The notes under the pieces: model-generated
Seen by the model: the letters and a program-made list of their open reading frames with translations, nothing else
Told to the model about the DNA's origin: nothing
The model's database searches: none
Shown here: piece after piece, positions 8,771 through 20,700 of the stretch
Layout of the letters: the number at the start of each line of letters is the position of its first letter
Numbering within the stretch: the first letter of the stretch is position 1
Program-made: the position numbers and the translations under genes
Origin: Aristolochia californica
Lineage: Eukaryota; Streptophyta; Magnoliopsida; Piperales; Aristolochiaceae
Direction: 5' to 3'
Length of the DNA: 64,000 bases
NCBI GenBank assembly: GCA_029961685.1
Contig: JARWKL010000009.1
Coordinates: 30,315,708 to 30,379,707 of the forward strand

Positions 8771-11700
8771 ATGGCTTCCTGGCTCAAAGTAGCTGAAGGT
8801 AACATTTCCTTGATTAGACAACCAAATGTTTTTGTTCGTCCTTCCTGGCTCCCTGTTTTGAAATCTCGTTCCATAATATCGATTGGTACAGGAGCTCTAT
8901 TATCTTCGCTCCTGATCATTTAGCACAATACACTCTCCCGTTATAGTGTAGTGTAGGATCTCGGGATTATGCTGCCAAATGTTGTTAGACTATGCTCACT
9001 TGGTATTTGTATCTGAGCTGTTAGAAAGATTGATAAACTGCAGAGAACTCAATGAATGGCGACCTTCTCTATGCTTGTCTTTGAAATGTGACGAGCTACA
9101 AAAATTATTGCCTATTAAGGGTTTAAATACAAGAATTTCCAGTTTAGGCTCTGAAATGGGAGAGGAGGTCTCTAGGTGAGGCATTTCCATCATGTGGCTG
9201 TCCATACACAACCTTGCAAAGTTTTGGGCTTAGGGGGGAGAACATGCTGGTGGAACTATTTTTATTTCTTACAGAAGGAACAATAAATCCCTCCCAACAA
9301 TTATACTTGACTTAGATGGCATGAAGCAGTCTAATTAAAGTATGTGGATAAGCTGTGGTACTTAATCTTCATTAATGTGGTAGCATTACTGTATTCTTTT
9401 CTTGAATTGTGTATGAAGATTAGGTTTTTATTTTTGAGATCCGAAAGGATCAATGAAATTGTTTAAATCTTCCAATCGATATCCGGATTGTTGCCTTCCT
9501 ATGCAGCATCTTAGTTCTGTGTCCAACAATTTTGGATCCTTGAAGTATGTATGTTGTGTTTGTAGAAGCATCAAATAAATAAAGGGATTCAAATGTTCTT
9601 TTTCACCTAAATGTTGATTGTTTTATCAAAGTGAAAGGCAATACAATCAAACTGGGGGGCACCGCGGGTGGTGTGGAACCTGAAAACAAAGGATTACTCT
9701 TTAGCTAAAGCATCGGAAACATGATTAGAAGAATGATTTACATGATTTCAACCAATTAAAAAGTTTTAAGAATAATCTTGGATCTTGTGGAAAACTTGTC
9801 ACTGCCTCCAAGGAGAGTCAGCACCATCTGAGCTGTCCGTAACCTTACTGACTTGAGAATAATTCTGTTCAATATGTGTCTTATTTCTCTCTAACCAAAC
9901 CATCCAAGGAATGTAATCTAAACGAGGATGCCACATCAATTTCCCGAATATGTTGCTCCATGAAATCTTTTGAGTTTAGCTGCAAATCCAACTTGCAAAT
10001 TCAACTACTGCAAAATGCCCAATCAAATTTCATTATAGAAATGACAATGAGTAGTGGGTCCGAACTCTCATAGTTTGGACAACCTTATATAACCATTTCC
10101 TGAACTTTTATGCTGGATCCTTCAGTCACACATAGGAGGGTATGCCGAATGTGATTCTCAGGCATTTCATCCTGCTCGACCTTTCTTTGTTGGAAAGTAT
10201 TTTTCCTCTCACATGATGCATAAGATTCAAGCCTGAGTGGATTTGTGTTGCTTCAGCTTGAGGTACTCTCATTAATTCTTACATGGACATCACCTAGTTA
10301 AAGAACTTCCATGAGAAATAGATCATTTGGAAAATCAGAAGTATATATGATTTCGATAAGCCATATGATTTCCTGAGGACTTGATGTAGAACGTTTAGGT
10401 TTGCAACTATGCAATTTGATAAACTATTAACATTGTCCATTGGAACAGAATTAGAAGGGAGCAAAACTAAAAGAGTTAGTGTGGTTAATTGAACAGACTT
10501 CTCCGCACCAAATACCACTGATACAAGAATGTTGTCTGAGGCCAAGAGTTTGATAAAGGAAAATAAAAGAAAATAAATGTGGCTACTTTTATGTATATAT
10601 GCTCATTTAAAGTATCTAATTCTTTATCCCACAATATCTTGTGCAAGTATGTGCTACAGTGATATGCACTCTGTTTAGTAATCAAACTTTGTTCTTTTAT
10701 GTTTTTAAATTTCTCATTTTTTAGAGAATGCAAATATTAAAACAATCAGGTACATCTGAGGACCCCCTTTTTGTACTTGTAGTATATATTACTTTTAGTT
10801 ATTATATTTTAAATCTAATCAAAGTGAAGAAGATGTGATGTTTATTCGGAGGCCCTAAGTGATGTAACGGCTTGAATCAGATCTATTTGAAGTAGTAGAC
10901 AGAAGGGCAAAGCTAGTTGTCAGTGAGCTGTCAGAGGAGCAGTCCAACTCACATCCATCAGGTATAGATTTTAGTGCAACTTCTAGCTTTAAATATAGAC
11001 TCTTTTTTTTTTTTTTGGGTGGAAATTGTAGAAGGGGTACATTTGGAAAATTGGTGTGTATAATGGGATTTGTATATGGAATTTGAATATACATTCTAGT
11101 GTTATATGCCCTCTTGATACCAGGGAGGGGGCGAGAGAGGTTGGCAGGTGAAGGCTTCAGAAGCAGAGAGATCAAGAATTCCATTTTTATATCTGAAAAA
11201 ATAATAGGAAATCTGGATCTGGGGAAAGAAATGTTGTTTTCAGCATGTGGCATTTCCTTTTTCTGAGAATGCTGGGAACTACACTCTTCCAGTCCCTCCT
11301 GACCTCCAACAAGATTATTATTGTCTTTTGCTGGGGGAACTCTTCATTTGAGCTCTCTACTGCTTGACCCTTAGTTTATTCACTTCTTAATCTCATTATT
11401 TTTTATTAGTTTATTCACTTCTTAATCTCATTATTTTTTATTCGTTCTTCTTTTTCTCTTTTGGCAACCAGTAGCGTCCAAGGGGGAAGATTCTCAGAAG
11501 GGAAAAAAATCCAAGGTTAATTGTAAACCACTAACTCTTGTAAGTTGTAGATGTCTTTGCTGTTATACCTCACAGATTGGTCCTCTTCTTTTGTTATATT
11601 ATTTATTCAGAGCAGCTTGAGACTACAAATTGCTGAACCCTCTAAGAAGAGTGATACCAAACAAGGGAAACGAGTCTCAGCTTCAAATGATGCAATTGAT

Positions 11701-14700
11701 ACAACTGTTAGTGAAGATGGACCGACATCTGAAAGTCAGGGCATTATGCAGAGTAGAAATACCGATGCTCCATCTGATGTTAGTAAAGATGAAGAAATCT
11801 TGGTTACTCTCTCACCACTGCCAGATTCAAACGATTTTATTGACGATAGTGCTTCTCTTATCATGGAACCATCAACTAACAAAAATGAAGTAGAAACTTC
11901 TCCGTTCTCTCTAAACAGCAAAGTTACCAGCGAAAACACAGCAGAGTTGCGTGAAGGACTGTTCTCTGCACCTTTAGAGGCAACTGGAACTCAGTTTGTA
12001 AATGTACATCTTTCACCTGGAGCCACTACTGGCTCAATAGTTGAGCTGGCAATGGATGAAGATTCCTTAAAGATTGATCAAAAGAGGCCTGCAAATGAAA
12101 TAGCAGAATCATGTGACGGTGAGATTCTTCAGCTGATAGAAGTGGAGGTCTTACAAGAGCCTGTCCCAAAGACACAACAAGATCAGGGAAATGATTCTGC
12201 TGCCAAGTCACAACAGGATCTGAAAAATTATTCTGCTGCCAAGACACAACAGGAACAAAACAATGATTCTGTTGCCAAGACACAACAGGAACAGAAAAAT
12301 GATTCTGCTGCCAAGACACAACAGGAACAGAAAAGTGATTCTGCTGCCAAGACACAACAGGAGCAGAAGGTTGATATTTCTATCAGTAAAGTTCAAGACC
12401 AGCTCGATGAGGTAAAGGATGTGTTGTGGCTGTTCTTACATGAATATACTATCTCTAGCTGTAAGTCTTGTTTCATCAAGACAAGAAAGCTGAAAGTTGC
12501 TCCCTATTATGGAAACGGTTTGACTCATTGAAGTAATCATAGCATTCATTGTGGACTATTTTAGCTCATTTCTGTTGTAATGATGAAATATGGACTTTTG
12601 CCTACACTTTTGTTTTGTCTGTTCTTATTATTTTCAATTCATTATGTCTAATGGCCACCCTTAGATGGCCAATTTTTCATGCTTTGCCTAATTTCCTCTT
12701 CTAGCTATTATCATTAAGAAAACAAATTTTTTTTTGTCTATAAAAACCCTCTTTTAGATCATGCTGTTGTAGACCTTCGTTATTATCTTTCTTCCAATAA
12801 TCCATCCCGGTCATCTCTCATTTGTAATAGAAAAATCTTATCTAACAGTTAAAGATTTGTGGTTAAGGTTCGTTTTGCAAAATGGACTCAATCCAGTCCT
12901 GAGCTTAAAGCTCTGGGTTTTGAAAAACCCCCTGTCTGCTAAACAAGCAGTTCCAATTTGAGATCTTCTACATTTTCTCTTTTTTTATCTTCAGTTGGCT
13001 AAAAGTTTTTTATTTTTATTTTTCTTCTGGTGTGACTAAATATTTCTCTCATGACTGTTGATTTTCTTCTCTGAAATTTATGACTTGATCATTCAGTTCA
13101 CAGTTTGATCTTTGAATGTTTTGAAAAAAAAATAAACTAAGTAGTTAAAATTCAGGATATGTATTGTAGCATATGTCTTTTTGGATCTCTTCCATCTACG
13201 ATATTATACCCCTCCATTTTGTTTCCTCTGCCTTTGGGCTTGAAATAAAATTTCATTTTCTCAAAAAAATAAATAAAAAAAATTTATACCCTTCCGTGCC
13301 CATTGAGCGCAATGCCCAATCACTGTATATGATCTATATTCAGAAATTTAAGTCTTAAAATTAGAAAAATAAATATTAACATGTTGCTTTCTTTTTATAT
13401 CTTATTCATTATTTACTTTTCTTTCCTTCCCCTTGGAAAAGGTAAATTCCAAATCTGATCATTTAGTAAGCATATTATAAAATATGGTCACATATCAAAA
13501 TTTAGTATAACTGCAGCCTCACTATCATTATACTGTGACAAAAGAAAGTTTGACTGTGGCGGGTGGGGAACCAGGCTCCAGAGAGCATAATTGTCTCTCC
13601 TTCCCCTTGTTCTCATTTCCACAGGGAAGAGGAAAGGGGTGCAATCTCCCCCATCTTTGATTTTTTTCTCATTCCTACACGAAGAGGAATGAGGAAAGGA
13701 GGGGGAGGAAGGGCCTTCTGACAGATCCTTCATTTCCATGCAATTCCTGCACATGAATCAAGATGGGGCTCTTCCTCCCCCTTTGCCTGCCCAACCTCCT
13801 CTGAAAGAAAGAAGAGGAATTTTGGTTGCAGGGGAAGTAGCAGAGTTGCCACTTTCTTCTTCCAATGTTCGAGAACAAGGGGAAAGGCAGGCCCTGTTTT
13901 CCTTTTGTGAAAATAATTTTTCTACAATAAATTAATGAAAGAAAGATAATTATGACCCTAAAAATAAGCTTCTTTTAGGATTCCACTAGTGGCATTTGAT
14001 TAGCCCATATCCAGAAATATGGCATCTAAGAGGGTCATATTTGGAAATTACCCTAAAAAATTTAAAGAAAAAGAAAGAGCTAAAAACAGCCTTACTGGAA
14101 TCCTCTTCAAACGTTTCTGAAATAGGCTGCAAGTGAAAATGCTTCTATTTTTTTAGATAAACTGATAGTGTATTTTATCTGCTTTCTGAAAACTTTATGC
14201 ATAAAAAAGCAAAGTAAAATGACTTTCTGTCGAAATGTTTGCAACTTTGCTTAAAGAAGACGAGCTTAAAAAATGCTTAAAAATTTCATACCCTGAGAGA
14301 ACCAAATTCCACCTAAATGAATTGTAGAACTAGATCTTATATTTGGGTTTTTGTTTTTTTCACATTAAGCAGTATCTTTGATAAGCCATTTAGTTGCTGG
14401 CAGGCTCAAGGACTTCTTAAAAGTACAGTTACCACTGGTCAGTCCAAGGAGGCTAGGTTAGCTCGGGTAAGTTTACTATCTTTACAGTTGCACTCTTTAA
14501 AGTCTCATTAACTATCTCTTTGTATAATCTCAAACTCAAACCAATTGCAATTTGTCTTTGAAGTTGAGAATAATAGACAATCGGCCGCTGCTTCATGGAG
14601 GCATTGCATGTCTGACTATTTAGCATTTGTCCATACCCTCTGCAGCAGAATCAATTTAAATCCCAAATTTTGTTGGTCATGCAGATTATCATGGAATACT

Positions 14701-17700
14701 CATGGAAATATATAGATACTTCTTTGACTTTCTATAGGTTCTTTTAGTGATATTGTTTCCACATTCCAATTCTTTTCTATTCATGAATAGGTTTGTGCTG
14801 GGCTATCATCTCGTCTTCAAGAATACAAATATGAGAATGCACAGCTGGAGGAACTTCTCATTGCAGAGGTGAGAAGCAATTGGGCCATATCCAAGGGCTT
14901 CTGTGGCCACTTCTTCCAATTGTTTGACTTGATTTTGCTTCATTTTGGATGATCATGTTATGGTGTGACTATACTATTGTAACAGAGGGAGAGGAGTAGT
15001 TCATATGAGGGTCATATAAAGCAGCTGCAGCAGGAGTTATCTGTATCTAAGAGTGCATTGAACAAGGTCGAATCTAACATGTCTGATGCACTGGCTGCAA
15101 AAAATTCAGAAATCAAGGCCCTTGTGGCTTCAATGGATGCAATGAAGAAAAAAACTGCAGTTTCTGAAGGACAGCTTGCGTCATTGCAGGTTATCACTTC
15201 CATTGACCTGTTAAAGCTTGATTTGATATTTGATTTCCCTGGCAGCGGGTTACTGAGGCACATTTCAGTTTCCCTCTTTTCCTCCCATTTACAACCAATC
15301 AAAATCTGTTCTATTTTCACTCTAGTCGTATGATATAGGAATTCTGAGCAGCGAAAATGCTGCCAAAAGAAAGACTGATACGTACTATTTATGCCTGATG
15401 ACTTGTTCTTAAGAAAATGCATTAAAATCTATGAAGAATGAGGCAAACAAGTAAAGAAAGTTTATACAAATAGCAGTTTAGAAACACGAGGGAAAAATAA
15501 TGAGAAAGTGGAAGAAACAACCGGGGGACATTACTGCTGTCAAAGGCTGTGTAGACACCGCTTCCATAAGCAAGGTTGCCTGCCATAGAGTTTACCCTTC
15601 TATGGGTGTGTCAGCATCACTGTATGAATGCAGACAGATTCAATTGGCTCAATATTGGCTACACTCTCGCTGAATCTGACTTATAGCTTTTGCGTATTCA
15701 GCTGTCTCAGACATTTCCTTTGAAGATTGTTTTATGGTTATTTATGGAGGATCTCTGTTCCCGATTTCCTTTGTTTGATTTGTCTCTAACATTCTATTGG
15801 GATACTATCCTTCATGCTTTTCCTGACTTTATCATTAAGCATTTTTTTGTGGCTGATTCCAGTTACAGCTTATTACAACTTACTGAAAATTGGTCTCGTG
15901 GAAAGGTTTCCTACCTGTGGTCACAACTTGATAATTTTTTTTTAAAATTTTAAGCAAGATCTACTAAATTTGATCTCTTCATTTAGGTTTTGTCACGATG
16001 TATCTCTTCCAGTACCTGGTTATTCATTTTGCTGTGTTCACAGTATCGGGCACTTTTTTTTTTGGACCAAGTGACTTCAGTGATGTTAGTTATGATTTTC
16101 CATAAAACAGGCCAATATGGAAACCATCATGAGAAGTAGAGAACTGACAGAGACACAAATGATGCAAGTAAGCTAATGAGAGCTGTCGAGTGACTTACAT
16201 GCTCACTTTAAAGATCCGTCAGATCATAGCTTAATGTGATTTCACAACAAATTTAAAAGAGACGTATACATTCTTTATTGAGCAGGCTCTACTTGAAGAG
16301 CTTGCTGCAGCAGAGCTCAGATCAGAAGAAGAGCATACAGCACATAATGCTACAAAAATGGTTTACTTTTTTCTAAAACTTTTTAATTTTTTCTTCTATA
16401 TTTTGTAAGTGCTTTTGCAAGCTTGGGTTTATTTGTGGTACAAACAGGCTGCCATGGAAAGGGAAGTGGAGCTGGAGCATCGGGTTGTTGAGGCATCTTC
16501 GGCTCTTGCTAGGATCCAGGTAGATTAGTACATTAGGAATTATACAGTTAACTGAGTTACGAACTGGAGATTCTTTATTCTACATGAACACTTTGAGAGT
16601 GGAAGAATATATTATTGTTGCCCTGAACCAGTTTCCAGTGCGGCCATTTAATTGATTAGGCCTCAATTTACATACAACTGATCAAACTGCTGGCCATTTA
16701 AGTCATGAAAATGTTTCATTTACCATTTCTATTCATATAGTTAATGAACATTGTTAATTTTCTTAACAGACTTTTGTATTCTTGATATGCATTTCTAGAT
16801 TGTGGTATAACGATAGTCAAGTATTATATTTATAGAGGTGTATTTGTTGCAGTTTCCATTCTTTAAGAACTTCTGTTCACTTGCAGTTGTGTGTTTATTT
16901 TTACCTTCTGTTTATTACACATGTAGAACAATGAAAACATTTCATTTACCATCTCAATTCATATACTTGCTAAACAAGAGTTATCTTAATAACTTCATTT
17001 TTTGGAAAATGTTTCTACATTCTGGGATAAATTATATTTGCAGTAGTTCTTCTTTTATATGGTATATATTCACTGATGTTAACTGTCTTTTATTTCATTT
17101 GCATGCTTCAGAGAATGGTTGATGAGAGAACATCTCGAGCTTCTGAATTGGAGCAAAAGTTGGCTTTGCTTGAGGTATATTACTCTTTTCTTCTGTTCCC
17201 AGAATGCAGGGATAAGACATTAAAATCCTGCTAATTAATCTAAATTAAATGATGTCTTATCAGTTGGAATGTGCATCTTTGAATCAAGAACTACAAGACA
17301 TGGAGGCCTGTAGCCGTCGTGGTGAAAAGAGGTCTCTTGAAGAAGCAAATCAAGCACTTAAGGTAAGTGCCATGTGTTACTACTTGGGAGTCTGGGAGTA
17401 CCTTCCACTATGCCTCTTGAATGTTGATGCATTCCCTTTCTGCAATTTACCTTTCCTATTTTTGCCCATCCATTTTAAGATTCCGTTTATTTTTCAGTCA
17501 TCTTCTGCAAATATTGTTGCTTGACCTCCAACTTGTTGTGCCAAAAATCCCCATACATTTGGATCTTTGCTGAGTTTATTGATTGGCAATGGTAAATTTT
17601 GGGTAGAGGTGAGCATCACCTCAGGTTTCGCGGGAAAACCAACCGAACCTGATCCCAAAACCCGGGGACGGGGTTTGGATTTCATCCCGCAGATTGGAGA

Positions 17701-20700
17701 CGGGGCAGGAAAAAAACCTGTCGGGTTTTGGGTTGAGGATGGATATCTCTAAACCAAACCCATGGGGATGGGGCGAGGATATAAAAACTGGGTAGGGACA
17801 CGATGGGGCAGCGATTTGGGGACGGGGTAGGGATACTGGGGTGGGGACAGGGTTGCAGGGACGGGGATCGGGTAGGGGTCAAAGTTGCGAGGACTTTTAT
17901 TTTTGTGTTTTTTTTGGAGTTGGGTTCAGGTTTTCAAAAGCTCAACCCGACCTCTGCCGATCCCTAATTTTGGGTAGACATTAGAAATTCACTTTTCTTG
18001 ATATACCCTAGCTAATACAGTACACAATATCTATGGTTTACATGCCGTAAGAAACTTGCCTTTTCAAAGTGATCCAATATTCTTACCACTGTCTTTGAAA
18101 TGAAGGCAAATGAGACACCTTGTTTCGGACCATTTTTTCAGATAAGTTCATAATGTCTGTTTTAAAATTTTTGTGGCAAACAAAACATATAGATGTCCAT
18201 CAGTAAAGGTTTCCTTTTTATTCCTAGCATAAAAATTATTTATCAACCTTGTCATGTCATAAGAATGATATGTTCTTTTCGTAACACATATGCACTTGTG
18301 CACACTCGTACACTCATTGTTCTGCTCAAAGCACAGGTCTGGAACCCCACAGATTATTCAAGTCTGCATAACTTTTTGGCGCTACTAATGTATCTAAGTG
18401 AAGTGTTAAAAGATTCTCTTGAATTTTTTTTACATGTGTTTTAGGGAAAATATAGAATGCTTAACATATAAGGTGCAAACCTTTTTTCTTTTTTCTTTTT
18501 GAAAATTTTGTATGTTAGTAAGAATAGTCCAACATAAATGTGTTAAGAAAAATCCTATAGTTAGTTTCTGAACGATGGGGTTTAGATAGAAGTCAACTAA
18601 TTGCTGCATTGGATGGGTTTGAAACCATACTAGAACTAGCTGACTTTACTTAATCTAGTTGCCAGACAAAAATCCTTTTTAGGTTGGTTGCGGCTCTCTT
18701 TGGGACACTTTCAACAATATATGGCAAATCTTCAGCTAGCAGAACCTTTGAGTTGGCAATACTTGGGGAAACGGCTCTTGGGACACCTGCAGCGTGGCCT
18801 TGATGACTCTGAGGCCTTTGATACCTCTCGCCTTTTGGAGGAACTTAGGTCTTCGAGTCTTAGGGACAATTTGATTGATAAAATGATTTGGTGGCTGAAT
18901 AAGAGTGGTACTTTCACAGTCTCTTTTGCTTATACCTTCATTAAGGGATGGAGCTCTAGCTACACTGAACACAATGCGGCCATTGTTGGCGCCTCAGTGC
19001 CCCTCATAAAGTCAAGTTTTTTCCTTTAGAGTTCTAGCCTTAACAAGATCCTCACGGCTGACAATCTTAGATGCAGGGATAACCATAATGCAAGGAATTT
19101 TTGCCCTCTTTGCAGTTCCGAGGAAGAAATTGCCAGCCACCTCCTCCTTTCCTACCCCTTCTCTTGGATGGTGTGGATAGCCATCCTCAGACGTGTTGGT
19201 CTTCAACTTTGTTTGCCTGGGGACTTCATCTTAGCCAGTTGGATGCTCCTTGGGATCTCTTTTCCCAAGATGGGCAAATTGCTTATTTCTATATGCATTG
19301 CTTTCACCCCCTAGGGTATTTGGAAGGAAAGAAATAATAAAAGGTTCAATGGAAAGGCCGACTCTCTTGAGAGGGTCACTTGGACACCATCATTGGCTTG
19401 ATCTCCTCTTGGCTACATACTAGAAAAGAATTCACCTCCCTGCTGGGTTTCTCTCTCATGGACAATTGTTGCGCTCTAGCCCAGAGGAGCTCCCCATCCA
19501 GACCCTCCACTATTCAGGAGGGACAAGACTGGCTATGGTGGCATTTTTTCGTGATTCTGCAGGTACCCAGCTCATCACATACTCCGGTCCTCTGGGCATC
19601 TCAGACTCCGCTTCAACTAAGCTTCAAGTTCTCCTCCATGGTCTCATTGTCTTCCGCGAGGATATTTGTGGCCCACTTCATATCGAGGGTAATTCCAAGG
19701 TGGTGATCAGTTGGTGCTCCTTCTCCTCCACCCCCACCTTGGCGATATTGGGATATATTTAATGAAATTATGGATTTAGTTCCCCACATTACCTGTATCT
19801 GGTCCCAAATTCCTTGGTCTGCTAATTTTGTTGCTGATTTGCTTGCTAAGCAAGGAGTCTCCCTCCAATACCTTGTTTTAAAAGCTATACTCCCCTACCT
19901 TGCTTGTTGTTGTTTCTTTTTTTTAGTTTAATAAAATCTCACTTTCTCAAAAAAAAAAACAAAAAACTATAGTTATTAATTGAGAAATGGACTCCTAACA
20001 TTTCTAGTCATTTTGGGATGGCCATGGATCCAACTTTTCAAGGTATCAATTTAGAAAGTTTGCCTTCTTTTGCCCATCTTGTGGCCTATTTAATTTGTAT
20101 CCCATTTGTGTTATACATTTCTCAGGCCTGTTGTACATTTGTCCAAGCTTGGATGTGGGGGGATCATTAGTGAGAAATGACCTCCTAACTTAGCTAGTTA
20201 TTTTGGGATGGGCTTGGACCCAATTTTAACACACACACACACATATATATGTATGTTAAATTGTAAATAACGGATGATAATTTGGAATTTTCATGCAAAT
20301 GCACTCAGAAGCTGTTTCCAGCAATCTCTTAGGAAATTTTATGTTGTTTCTTTCATATTTCAAGATGCAGGCATGGCAAAAAGAAGTGGAGCGAGCACAC
20401 CAAGGTCAAAGAGATGCAGAAAGCAAGCTTGCTTCTATGGAGGTATGTTCAAGTTAATTCTCTTCCAACAACTATTATATGATTTTTTTTGAAAGCTGAA
20501 GCATCAATTATAAATCCCAGAATGAAATACCCAACAGATAAGAAGCACGGATCTTTGGAAATAATCAAATAACAGAGGAATTTAAACAAAAACTTACGCT
20601 AGTAGGTGATCTATGTCAAGATTTTGAGGTTTCCTAGAGTCTTAGTTGTCTGTGGTCATTTCTGCAACGTTAAAGACCTGTTTCATTCAAGTGTTTCCCT

